Assembly (NCBI RefSeq): GCF_003173335.1
Contig: NZ_QGMZ01000039.1
Location: 62,001 to 126,000, forward strand
DNA: 64,000 nt
Direction of reading: 5' to 3'
DNA from: Methanospirillum stamsii
Lineage (GTDB): Archaea > Halobacteriota > Methanomicrobia > Methanomicrobiales > Methanospirillaceae
Part shown: piece after piece, positions 34,462 through 43,066 of the stretch
Numbering within the stretch: position 1 is the first letter of the stretch
How the letters are laid out: every line of letters starts with the position of its first letter
Notes under the pieces: generated by a model
The model's database searches: none
The model's input: the letters and a program-made list of their open reading frames with translations, nothing else
What the model was told of the DNA's origin: nothing
Position numbers and translations under genes: made by a program

Positions 34462-35228
34462 GCATCCGGTTTTTTTTTGGATCGTCAGCTAAGGTCTGGG
34501 ATGATATTTCATGGATTTATGGGATCGAAGAATCCGGTTTTGATGGCTGGGAGGTCTGTGCTGACGGAAATTACCATTTCAGTAAAAAGGGTCAGTACGA
34601 AATGGTTGTGGAAACATTGCAATCAACAAATCTTGACATTACTGTTCATGCCCCCTACGGAGACTTAAACCCGGCAGCTATCAATGATCCAATCTGGCGG
34701 GAAACGGTCAGACAACTGACTGAATGCATCAGGCTATCCTCAGAAATTACTAACCGGGTTACCATCCACCCGGGTTATCTCTCCTGCACAGGAAAACTGG
34801 TTCCAGATAAGATCTGGCAGCTCCAGAAAGATGCGATGAAAGAGGTTGGAAAAGCTGCAACTGAATACGGTGTGGTTGCATGTCTTGAGAATATGCCGGA
34901 TATCCCGGATTTTCTTTGCCGGTACCCTGAAGAAATCCTTGGCATTATTGAAGGGATTGAAGGTGTCTCCATGACCATTGACTTTGGTCATGCAAATACC
35001 ATGGGAAAAGTTAAAGATTTTTTAAAAGTGCTTCCCTTAGCCTCTCACATCCACATTCATGATAACCATGGAAAGTCAGATGAACATCTTCCGATTGGAG
35101 AAGGAAACATTGACTGGAATCGTGTTTCAAATGCAATTATGAAAAATTACCAGGGAGTTGTTGTCGTGGAGGGACGATCCATTCCTGAAGCAAAGCGTTC
35201 ATTTTCTGAAATCCGGGGGTGGAAATAA
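34458..35228 (+). CDS. TIM-barrel sugar-phosphate isomerase/AP-endonuclease-2-like protein
   Basis: 256 residues with the AP_endonuc_2/xylose isomerase-like barrel. Metal-binding residues are visible in VHAPYGDLN, TIHPGYLS, ACLENMPD, TIDFGHANT, SHIHIHDNHGKSDEH and VVVEGRS. The GHAN and HIHDNHG motifs are typical of the superfamily. It may be an isomerase or a divergent endonuclease IV; I favour the former on length and motif style. It is coupled to both neighbours: 4-nt overlap before and 10-nt overlap after. Confidence 0.8.
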   Translation: MSIRFFFGSSAKVWDDISWIYGIEESGFDGWEVCADGNYHFSKKGQYEMVVETLQSTNLDITVHAPYGDLNPAAINDPIWRETVRQLTECIRLSSEITNRVTIHPGYLSCTGKLVPDKIWQLQKDAMKEVGKAATEYGVVACLENMPDIPDFLCRYPEEILGIIEGIEGVSMTIDFGHANTMGKVKDFLKVLPLASHIHIHDNHGKSDEHLPIGEGNIDWNRVSNAIMKNYQGVVVVEGRSIPEAKRSFSEIRGWK

Positions 35229-36169
35229 TTTCCGGAGAAACCCTGCAGGTCTTTTTTCTTGGCACTTCTGGAGCACTACCTACAATATCACGAAACCTGC
35301 CCTGTATCCTCCTGAAGTGGGGATCTCATGATCTCATCTTTGACTGCGGCGAGGGATCTCAGCGTCAGATGATGAAAGCGCGTGCAGGGTTTTCTCCTGA
35401 AGTGATATATATTTCTCACTGGCATGCAGATCATTTTCTCGGGGTTGTCGGCCTTCTTCAGACCATGTCATTTAACGGAAGGGAACAGCCACTGACCATC
35501 GTAGGTCCGGATTGTGTCCACGATATGGTAATCGATATTACCCGCCTCTGCCGGACCAGACTTGGATTTCCGGTAGAATCTGTAAAAGTAAAGTCTGGAG
35601 ATATTCTCATATACGATGGATATTCAATCCGGGTTTTTGATGCTGACCATGGTATTCCGGGAGTAGGATACATTTTTGAAGAAAATATGAGACCAGGTCG
35701 TTTTAACCGGGAAAAAGCCATTGAACTGGGTATCAGACCCGGACCCCTTTTTGGTAAACTTCAGAGAGGTTCTGATGTAACAATCACAGTGGATGGTGAA
35801 GAACGAATTATTTCTCCCGAAATGGTTATGGGTCCCCTCAGGTCCGGAAGAAAGGTGATTTATACCGGGGATACTAGGCCGGTTCTTTCAGAACTTGGTG
35901 ATATCGGAGAAGATGCTGACCTTCTTATCCATGATGCAACTTTTGACCATCAGGAAGTAGAACGGGCAAAAGAATTTATGCATGCAACAGCATCAGAGGC
36001 AGGGATGGTCGCAGAGACACTAAAAGCCCACCGGCTTGCCCTCTTTCATTTCAGTACCAGGTATACCTCTACAGAAACACACGTTACTGATGCAAAAACC
36101 CATTTTTCAGGGGAGATATTTGCTCCGAATGACCTGGATATCATTGACATTCCATTCAGAAATGAATAG
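35219..36169 (+). CDS. rnz: Ribonuclease Z
   Basis: 316 residues from a GTG at 35219. The family pattern is complete: FLGTSGALPTISRN near 13-26, FDCGEGSQRQM near 41-51, the HxHxDH motif at His67, His69, Asp71 and His72, ADHGIPGVGYIF near 140, GDTRP near 222, HDATF near 239, and HFSTRY near 278. RNase Z cuts the 3' trailer of tRNA precursors. It is the last gene of the operon that starts at 33213. Confidence 0.95.
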   Translation: MEIISGETLQVFFLGTSGALPTISRNLPCILLKWGSHDLIFDCGEGSQRQMMKARAGFSPEVIYISHWHADHFLGVVGLLQTMSFNGREQPLTIVGPDCVHDMVIDITRLCRTRLGFPVESVKVKSGDILIYDGYSIRVFDADHGIPGVGYIFEENMRPGRFNREKAIELGIRPGPLFGKLQRGSDVTITVDGEERIISPEMVMGPLRSGRKVIYTGDTRPVLSELGDIGEDADLLIHDATFDHQEVERAKEFMHATASEAGMVAETLKAHRLALFHFSTRYTSTETHVTDAKTHFSGEIFAPNDLDIIDIPFRNE

Positions 36170-36256
36170 GAAAACGATAGTCAGCACGTTAAAAAAGGGT
36201 ACCCAATCGTCAGGAAAATCAAAAAAATAGTTAATAGAGAAAACAAAAACCTTTTT

Positions 36257-36799
36257 TTAGGCAGTAAGAATTACTCCTCCAGTATACCCATCTGACAGTT
36301 TTCTGGTCAATAAGAGACTTGCTCCAAATTTTGGTTTTAATTCAAGAGTAAATGTCCCTCCAGCGGCAGGCCCTCCCAAATTATCTAAACTAACCTGTAC
36401 TGATTGATCTGATGTAACGGAGGTAATTCCAGAAGGAGATGTTCCCGTAATTTCCTGGGGAGAACTTCCATCATGTGAGTAGATATACCTAATGTCAGAA
36501 AGAGAACAGGGTTCATTCCCTTCAGGAACAATGATAAGAAAATCAAGAACTTTCAATTTTCCGGAATCCATTGTCCCGTATAAATAACCATCCACAACAA
36601 CATTGGATGTTGCTTGTTTTACTCCTGCGCCTGTTGCCGCCTGAGCTTTTGCAGATGCAAAAAATCCGGAACCAATCAAAGAATAACTAAAAACGGCTGC
36701 TACAACGATGAATGCAATAAGCACGATAGCCGCTTCCAGGCCACTGAATGCATTATCACTAAATGCATTACTTTTAAATTTTGATGCTTTTGACCCCAT
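36257..36799 (-). CDS. Archaellin (flagellin FlaB-type)
   Basis: 180 residues. Residues about 19-45 are the archaellin N-terminal helix (SGLEAAIVLIAFIVVAAVF), following a basic leader cleaved by preflagellin peptidase before GLEAA-type residues. The rest is a beta-rich domain (VVVDGYLYGTMDSGKLKVLDFLII, VQVSLDNLGG) like archaellin C-termini. The motility filament is a polymer of such subunits. No fla or arl accessory genes are in the window, so it is an orphan copy. Confidence 0.85.
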   Translation of the reverse strand: MGSKASKFKSNAFSDNAFSGLEAAIVLIAFIVVAAVFSYSLIGSGFFASAKAQAATGAGVKQATSNVVVDGYLYGTMDSGKLKVLDFLIIVPEGNEPCSLSDIRYIYSHDGSSPQEITGTSPSGITSVTSDQSVQVSLDNLGGPAAGGTFTLELKPKFGASLLLTRKLSDGYTGGVILTA

Positions 36800-37135
36800 A
36801 TTATTCCCCCCCCATTTGGAGAATAAGATGCAGATGCCCGTACGAGTTTAGGCATTACATAATGTAACTACTTTTTACTTAAATTTTTAATAATTAAATT
36901 ATTTCGAAATTGATTTGAATGGTAAAAGAGAACAGAAAAATTTCTAAGGACATTTTCTCATATGATGGATCTCCTGAAATAGGAGAAAGGATGATACTTT
37001 TCTACTCATATGAACCGTCCCATAATATGGAACGGTATTCTTCTGACGCGATACGTTACATTCCGCCTTCAATGGAGCAGAATTTTCTAATTCCTGCTGC
37101 CGGCTGACGGGCCGGATATCACTTTGGTGAATAAT
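36800..37135. other. 336-nt intergenic region between the archaellin and RecJ-like genes
   Basis: This holds the archaellin leader and promoter, the dyad at 36855-36867, and a possible promoter for the RecJ-like gene at its right end. One 62-codon frame at 36919-37107 has no recognisable protein features and no ribosome-binding site, so I see no gene here. Confidence 0.6.
36855..36867. promoter_or_regulatory. Dyad near the archaellin promoter
   Basis: TTACATAATGTAA has 6-bp arms around one base. It lies 56-68 nt before the archaellin ATG. An AT-rich element, TTTAAGTAAA on the minus strand near 36875-36885, could be the TATA box, placing the dyad around or just past the transcription start, where a repressor could block initiation. 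Confidence 0.4.
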
Positions 37136-38974
37136 ATGCCAACAGGAACAGAGACAATAGTTTACAGCTTAGGCGATGGGTGCAGTATTACAGACATCGT
37201 CATCGGTAAGACATATACCGGAACAATACAGGGATTTGCGAATTTTGGAGCGTTTGTATTCCTCAATAGTTCGATCAAAGGACTCATCCATAAATCAAAC
37301 ATGCTGATGAATCACCGGGAGGGAGATACTGTCATTGTCAGGGTTGGAAATATCCGTGATAATGGAAATATTGACCTTGAAGAGATCGTCATTACATCCT
37401 ATCAGATCCAGCCGGTTGTATGCAAACGAAAAACCACAAGACTCGAGGAACTCGAAAAGAAAGTAGGCAGGACAGTAACTCTTGAGTGCCAGGTTGCACA
37501 GGTAAAACAGACTTCCGGCCCCACGATTTTTACGCTTGTCGATGAAAGCGGCACAGAAAACGCTGCTGGGTTTATCGAAGCAGGTAAAAGAGCATTTCCT
37601 GAAGTAAATCAGGGAGATACTGTCCGGGCTACCGGTGATGTTATGATGCGGGGAGGTCAGGTCCAGGTGGAACTTTCCAGACTTGAGGCTTTGCATGGGG
37701 CAGAAGCAAAAGAGGTTCTTAATCGGATAGAACAAGCAATAGAAGACAGAGCACAACCTGCAGATATTCCCCTTCTCATTGATAGTCCGGTTCTTGAAAA
37801 ACTGCTCCCGGAGATGCGCAAAATTGCTAAAGAAATCAGGAAAGCAATCTTCACTGCCCAGCCAATTCTTCTCCGCCATCATGCCGATGCAGACGGTATC
37901 TGTTCTGCAGTTGCCATTGAGCAGGCAGTTGTTGCACTCATCAATGATTCAGGTGGAGATTATGATACCGCTAATTACCTGTTCAAACGGGCACCATCTA
38001 AAGCTCCATTCTACGAGATTGAAGACATAGTCAGAGACCTTGACTACGCAACCAGAGATAATATCAGGTTCGGCCAGAAGATGCCCCTTATCATGCTGAC
38101 CGATAACGGGTCAACCGAGGAGGATCTTCCGGCGATGAAGATGGCAAAGGTTTATGGCATTCCCATGATTGTCTTTGATCATCATCACCCGGATGAGATA
38201 GTAGACCAGTATCTCGTTGCCCACGTGAACCCGTACCACGTGGATGGTGACTATGGGATTACTGCCGGGATGCTCGGGACTGAAATTGCACGACTTATCT
38301 TCCCAAAGGTTGATAATCAGATACGCCATATCGCCGGAGTTGCCGGAGTTGCAGACAGGAGTGAGGCACCAGAACGCCAACAATACCTTGACCTTGTTGC
38401 GGATCAATACAGTGAAGAGGACTGCAGAAAAATTGCTCTGGCCCTTGATTACATTCAGTTCTATCTCAGGTTTAATGACGGTAAAGAACTAATAAAGGAT
38501 ATTCTGGACCTCAATGGGGATCATGACCGGTACCGGAACATGGTTTCTCTCCTGGTAGCTGAAGCTGAATTTGCCATCGATGAACAGGTCAAAACCTGTA
38601 TGCCGCATGTCATATCCTCTACTCTTCCAAACGGAGCGCATCTTTTCAAGATTGATGTGGAGATCCATGCTCACAAGTTTACCTTCCCGCCACCAGGAAA
38701 AACATGCGGTGAGGTCCATGACAGATTATGTAAGCAGCACAGCCCTGAACCGGTAGTAACCCTCGGATTTGGACCTGATTTTGTTGTGCTCCGCTCACGT
38801 GGTGTTCTGATGAATATCCCCCAGATGGTTCGCGAACTCCGTGAAGAGATGCCAGGAGCCGGAGTGAATGGAGGGGGTCACCTTGTTGTCGGAAGTATCA
38901 AGTTTGTGGAAGGGATGAGAGAAGAGGTCATTGCCCGCCTTTCTGAAAAAATAGGAGCATTTCCAACGGCCTGA
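37136..38974 (+). CDS. DHH-family RecJ-like phosphoesterase with S1 and OB domains
   Basis: 612 residues from ATG 37136, which has GGTGA six bases upstream. Residues 15-85 are an S1 RNA-binding domain (GKTYTGTIQGFANFGAFVFL). An OB-fold domain covers about 95-190. The DHH phosphoesterase core follows: LRHHADADGICSA near 246-258, LTDNGS, and the FDHHHPDE motif near 346. A DHHA1 domain (GVNGGGH) closes it. The family includes archaeal RecJ-like nucleases and GAN; S1 fusion points to RNA or recombination substrates. Confidence 0.88.
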   Translation: MPTGTETIVYSLGDGCSITDIVIGKTYTGTIQGFANFGAFVFLNSSIKGLIHKSNMLMNHREGDTVIVRVGNIRDNGNIDLEEIVITSYQIQPVVCKRKTTRLEELEKKVGRTVTLECQVAQVKQTSGPTIFTLVDESGTENAAGFIEAGKRAFPEVNQGDTVRATGDVMMRGGQVQVELSRLEALHGAEAKEVLNRIEQAIEDRAQPADIPLLIDSPVLEKLLPEMRKIAKEIRKAIFTAQPILLRHHADADGICSAVAIEQAVVALINDSGGDYDTANYLFKRAPSKAPFYEIEDIVRDLDYATRDNIRFGQKMPLIMLTDNGSTEEDLPAMKMAKVYGIPMIVFDHHHPDEIVDQYLVAHVNPYHVDGDYGITAGMLGTEIARLIFPKVDNQIRHIAGVAGVADRSEAPERQQYLDLVADQYSEEDCRKIALALDYIQFYLRFNDGKELIKDILDLNGDHDRYRNMVSLLVAEAEFAIDEQVKTCMPHVISSTLPNGAHLFKIDVEIHAHKFTFPPPGKTCGEVHDRLCKQHSPEPVVTLGFGPDFVVLRSRGVLMNIPQMVRELREEMPGAGVNGGGHLVVGSIKFVEGMREEVIARLSEKIGAFPTA

Positions 38975-39059
38975 TATTGGTCATGATAAATCATGATAAT
39001 TAAGGTAAGTTTAAATCCCTGCAATGGAATGTGTAAAGTACGCTGATGGAGGACAAATA

Positions 39060-39311
39060 ATGCCATCACACTTAAAATTTAGAGAAAAGTATAACGAGAC
39101 GCAATCGCGACTGGTAACTTATCTCAGAAAAGGTCTCGAATCCGGAAGACATTATTTCAAGTCTAAGTATATTGCTAAAGACCTGGGATTATCTTCCAAG
39201 GAAGTGGGAACCAATATGGCAATTCTTGCAGAAATCTGCCAGGAACTTACCATAGTCAAGTGGAGTTATTCCAATAGCACCACCTGGATGGTTTCCCCGG
39301 TAAAAAATTAA
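39060..39311 (+). CDS. Small winged-helix protein
   Basis: 83 residues from ATG 39060, chosen because GGAGG lies seven bases upstream (39048-39052). It has one winged helix domain: a first helix after ETQSRLVTYLRKGLES, then YFKSKYIAKDLGLSSKEVGTNM as the helix-turn-helix, and a wing rich in Ser and Thr. Homologues occur in haloarchaea and methanogens with no known target. It may bind DNA as a dimer. Confidence 0.7.
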   Translation: MPSHLKFREKYNETQSRLVTYLRKGLESGRHYFKSKYIAKDLGLSSKEVGTNMAILAEICQELTIVKWSYSNSTTWMVSPVKN

Positions 39312-39336
39312 ATTCTTTTTTCCAAGTTATTGTATT

Positions 39337-39525
39337 ATGAAAGAGATTGTATCATTTGAATCTGATCTGGAATTTGTCGGTGACATCAACGAATTTAAAG
39401 ACTGTCTGATGTCCCAGGACAATACCCAGGATGATCCAAAAGTCCTCTGGTTTAACATCGATGTCCCAAAAGGTCATGGATTACAGGCCGGAGACCGGGT
39501 CAGAATCACTGTTGAAAAAGTCTGA
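39337..39525 (+). CDS. Conserved-looking 62-residue protein
   Basis: Acidic, soluble, one compact beta-rich domain (VLWFNIDVPKGHG then GDRVRITVEKV) and no Cys pair. It follows the winged-helix gene after 25 nt in the same direction, so a two-gene operon is likely. I do not recognise the family. Size and codon use fit a real gene. Confidence 0.55.
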   Translation: MKEIVSFESDLEFVGDINEFKDCLMSQDNTQDDPKVLWFNIDVPKGHGLQAGDRVRITVEKV

Positions 39526-39553
39526 ACATTTCTTTTTCTTGCAAAAAGTGGAT

Positions 39554-40810
39554 TTATTTTTCTTTCAAGAAAAAAGCCACTATTAATCCAAACGCTGCCA
39601 GGACGGCTACAACCGGAAAAACACCCTGGTATGAACCGGTTACTTCTCTGATATATCCTGCAATCTGCGGACCAGCAATTGCCCCGGCCCCGTATGCCAG
39701 GAAAATTACTCCATAACAGCGTGGATAGTCGGATGTTCCAAAAAACCTGGCTGTTGATGCCGGAGCAATTGCAAGCCATCCGCCCAGACACCCCCAAAGC
39801 AGGGCAAAAGCAAAGATATAAACCGGAACAGACGGAAAAAGGCCAAGCAGAAGAGATGCTCCCCCAATCAGGAGAAATGAAAGTACTGCAGTATTTCCCG
39901 GATTGATTTTATCGGTCAGGGCCCCGAAAACCGGTCTTCCCCCACCATTAAAAATCGCAAAAAACCCAACCAGCAGGGTTCCCAGTGCCGCTTCAATTCC
40001 AACGACTTCCGCTCCAACTGGTTTCGCAATGGAAATTGCCATAAGACCTGCCAGGCAGCCGATGAAATAACAGATCCAGAGGGCATAAAACCGCCCTGTT
40101 CTGACCATAGAGCGAAGGTCCAGAGAACAGACTTCAGTTGTGCAGGCTGGTCCGGAATATCCCTTCGGAATCCATCCAACCGGAGGAAATTTGAAGGGTA
40201 GTGCAAGAAGAACTGTGAGAATGATAAAGATGAATCCAAATATCCGGAAAGTTCCCATGACACCAGTGAGGGTAATGAGGTACCCGGCCAGATTTGCGGT
40301 AATAAATGCCGAAAACCCAAAACCAAGGAGGACAAGCCCTACGGCAAAACCGCGACGGTCAGGGAACCACCTGGCTGCTGCTGCAACTGGTGCACCATAT
40401 GCTATTCCTACTCCAAGACCCCCGATAAACCCGTAAAGGATGAACAACATGAGTACTGAAGTTGCATAGGATGCCAGAATCCATCCAAGGCCGGTAAGAA
40501 TTCCCCCGGCTATGATAATCTTTCGTGGACCATAGGTGTCGAGATATTTGCCGGTGAGTGGCATAGCAATTGCAAAAAAGGCCAGAAATACTGAGAAGGG
40601 CATCAGGATCTCTCCGGCAGTAACCGCTTCTCCGAGATTTTTTGTGAAATACTCAGTAAGAGGCCCTACAAAAACGCTCCAGGAATATACACTCCCAAGA
40701 CAAAGGTTGATGGCCATCCCCATAAAAATCAGGATCCATCTTCCTTTTTCTGCTTCCATGCCCCAAATTCTACAATCAATTCTGCTTTCCGTGGTTTGTT
40801 TTTCAGTCAT
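39554..40810 (-). CDS. MFS transporter of the OFA (oxalate/formate antiporter-like) family
   Basis: 418 residues with twelve predicted membrane segments. The first helix (INLCLGSVYSWSVF), the PLTGKYLDTYGPRK loop, GLGVGIAYGAPVAAAARWFPDRRGFAVGL and NGGGRPVFGALTDKI are hallmark OFA/monocarboxylate patterns. The substrate is probably a small carboxylate; acetate is suggested by the gene 22 nt upstream, acs, on the same strand. The start is either ATG 40810 or ATG 40759. Confidence 0.8.
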   Translation of the reverse strand: MTEKQTTESRIDCRIWGMEAEKGRWILIFMGMAINLCLGSVYSWSVFVGPLTEYFTKNLGEAVTAGEILMPFSVFLAFFAIAMPLTGKYLDTYGPRKIIIAGGILTGLGWILASYATSVLMLFILYGFIGGLGVGIAYGAPVAAAARWFPDRRGFAVGLVLLGFGFSAFITANLAGYLITLTGVMGTFRIFGFIFIILTVLLALPFKFPPVGWIPKGYSGPACTTEVCSLDLRSMVRTGRFYALWICYFIGCLAGLMAISIAKPVGAEVVGIEAALGTLLVGFFAIFNGGGRPVFGALTDKINPGNTAVLSFLLIGGASLLLGLFPSVPVYIFAFALLWGCLGGWLAIAPASTARFFGTSDYPRCYGVIFLAYGAGAIAGPQIAGYIREVTGSYQGVFPVVAVLAAFGLIVAFFLKEK

Positions 40811-40832
40811 GATATCCCCGCGGTGTGACCCA

Positions 40833-42722
40833 TTACTCCTCTAATGTTGAAGTATCTCCAAGATCCATGTTCATCTCTTTTGCTTTCAGTATTCGACGCA
40901 TGATTTTTCCGGATCTGGTTCTGGGAAGTGTATCAACAAATTCAATTGCCGCCGGCATCGCAATCGGTCCGATACTCATCCTGACATGATAAGTGAGTTC
41001 TGAAACCAGTTTCTGGCTGGGCGTATATCCCTTGACAAGAATGACAAATGCTTTAACCGCCTGCCCCTTAATTTCATCCGGAACACCGATGACTGCAGCT
41101 TCGGCGACTGCTTCATGTTCGACAAGAGCAGACTCAACTTCTGCAGTTCCCAGGTTGTGACCAGCTACGATGATGATGTCATCAGCTCTACCCAGGATCA
41201 TAAAGTACCCATCTTCATCCTTTACTGCAAGATCACCGGCAGCATAATAGTCTTTAATCTGGTTCCAGTACTTCTTGTATCGTTCATCGTTGCGGTATAC
41301 TGTCCGCATCATTGAAGGCCAGGGCTTTTTTATTACCAGCAGACCACCTTGCCCCGGAGGCAAACTATTACCTTCTTCGTCCACCACATCTGCGATAATG
41401 CCAGGAATTGGAACTCCCGCAAAACCCGGTTTCATCGGTTCCCCAAGAGGAGTAGTAATCATGTGCATACCAGTCTCGGTCTGCCACCAGGTATCCAGGA
41501 TCGGGCATCGCATTTTGCCTATGACTCGGTAATACCACTCAAAAGCTTCAGGGTTTAACGGTTCTCCAACCGAACCGATAATCCGGAGTGAATCCAGATT
41601 ATATTTATTCGGCCATTCTTCTCCCACCCTCATAAACATCCGGATTGCCGTTGGAGCGGTGTAAAAAAGAGTAACACCCAGCTCTTCAATGATGCTCCAC
41701 CAGATACCCGGGTCTGGCCAGTCAGGAGTTGTCTCGGTAATTACCACTGTTGCTCCGACGGAGAGGGGCCCATAAACGATGTAACTGTGCCCGGTAATCC
41801 AGCCAGTATCTGCAGTACACCAGATGACATCATTTTCCTTCAGATCAAACAGATATTTTGCTGTATAGTGAACTCCCGTAGCATACCCGCCGCAGGAATG
41901 GACAATGCCTTTTGGCATTCCGGTTGTACCACTGGTATACAAAATAAAGAGGGGCTCTTCTGCATCCATCTCTTCCGGAGAGCAATCAGCACTTACCCCC
42001 TCCAGAAGGCTGTAAAAATCCTCTTCCATCTCAGAATATAGTTCTACCGAACACTTTTCCCGACAAAGAACTATCACCTTCTCTACACTTGGAGCATTCC
42101 GGACTGCATCATCTACAATACTGCGAAGAGAGATTACTTTTCCCCTCCGTTTGCCGACATCTGCCGTTATAACTACTTTCGCTTCAGCATCCCGGATTCT
42201 TGAATGTAAGGCCTCTGCGCCAAACCCGGCATACACAATGGAATGAATGGCACCAATACGTGCACAGGCAAGGAGAGCGATGATGTGTTCCGGAACAAGT
42301 GGCATGTAAAAGCATATCCGGTCCCCTTTTTGAACCCCAATTTTTTTTAGAGCATTTGCAAATCGCATGACATCCCGGTGGAGCTGTCGGTATGTGTATA
42401 CCCGTTCTTCACCATCCTCGCCACGCCAGATCAGGGCCAGTTTATTCCGTCTGCCTTCTTTGACATGGCGGTCGAGACAACTCGTGGTGATATTGAGTGT
42501 TCCACCGGTAAACCACCGTGCGTAGGGATGGTTCCACTCAAGGACCTTTGTCCAGGGTTTTATCCATTCAATTTCCTTAGCCATCCTGCTCCAGAACTCG
42601 TCTGGATCCTGAATGAATTCCTTATAAACGGCTTTATAATCCCCCAGAAACGATTGTTCCCGGTAAGCCGGATCAGGGATGTATGATTTTGAATCTACTT
42701 TTACTTCGAAATTTTCTGACAT
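40833..42722 (-). CDS. acs: Acetyl-CoA synthetase (AMP-forming)
   Basis: 629 residues, EC 6.2.1.1. It shows the adenylate-forming signature ILYTSGTTGMPKGIVHS near 261-277, the acetate-type pocket motif WWQTETG near 398, and the catalytic Lys606 in TRSGKIMRR. A strong AGGAGG precedes the ATG. It converts acetate, ATP and CoA to acetyl-CoA for biosynthesis, as is typical in acetate-requiring methanogens that lack acetoclastic growth. The MFS gene downstream likely imports the acetate. Confidence 0.96.
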   Translation of the reverse strand: MSENFEVKVDSKSYIPDPAYREQSFLGDYKAVYKEFIQDPDEFWSRMAKEIEWIKPWTKVLEWNHPYARWFTGGTLNITTSCLDRHVKEGRRNKLALIWRGEDGEERVYTYRQLHRDVMRFANALKKIGVQKGDRICFYMPLVPEHIIALLACARIGAIHSIVYAGFGAEALHSRIRDAEAKVVITADVGKRRGKVISLRSIVDDAVRNAPSVEKVIVLCREKCSVELYSEMEEDFYSLLEGVSADCSPEEMDAEEPLFILYTSGTTGMPKGIVHSCGGYATGVHYTAKYLFDLKENDVIWCTADTGWITGHSYIVYGPLSVGATVVITETTPDWPDPGIWWSIIEELGVTLFYTAPTAIRMFMRVGEEWPNKYNLDSLRIIGSVGEPLNPEAFEWYYRVIGKMRCPILDTWWQTETGMHMITTPLGEPMKPGFAGVPIPGIIADVVDEEGNSLPPGQGGLLVIKKPWPSMMRTVYRNDERYKKYWNQIKDYYAAGDLAVKDEDGYFMILGRADDIIIVAGHNLGTAEVESALVEHEAVAEAAVIGVPDEIKGQAVKAFVILVKGYTPSQKLVSELTYHVRMSIGPIAMPAAIEFVDTLPRTRSGKIMRRILKAKEMNMDLGDTSTLEE

Positions 42723-43066
42723 TATCCCCCTCCTTTAATTTTCATAAATGGTTTGACATGAGTGATTTCATGGAGAGAACTCCGTATGCTTCGATAGCAG
42801 TTCAGATAGGATATGCTAAGCATCAAATGATTAAACGATAGCGGCAGGTATAACTTTTTGTATTAGTTGTACAAATTAGTTAAACATTAAAAGACCTTTA
42901 ATTTATCATTAAAACTAAAATTTATCGAAAAAAAATTAGATAATAGTATTCAGGCACAGTTTTTCAAAATCAAAAATAATAAAGTAATCTTTATCGGCAT
43001 GGAACTCGTTAGAATATGTACGACATTTATCCATCTGCAAGAGAGAGGGTCGGGGAGAACTAATTC
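42723..43066. other. 344-nt divergent promoter region of acs and the 43067 gene
   Basis: The left end holds the acs ribosome-binding site (AGGAGGGGG on the minus strand, just before its ATG). The middle is AT-rich (about 42860-42960) with several TATA-like stretches, among them TTATACC on the minus strand near 42850. I see no small gene or RNA. Confidence 0.6.

Noticed and set aside
36919-37107. 62-codon frame before the RecJ-like gene
   Set aside because: No ribosome-binding site and no protein-like pattern; composition resembles the surrounding spacer.
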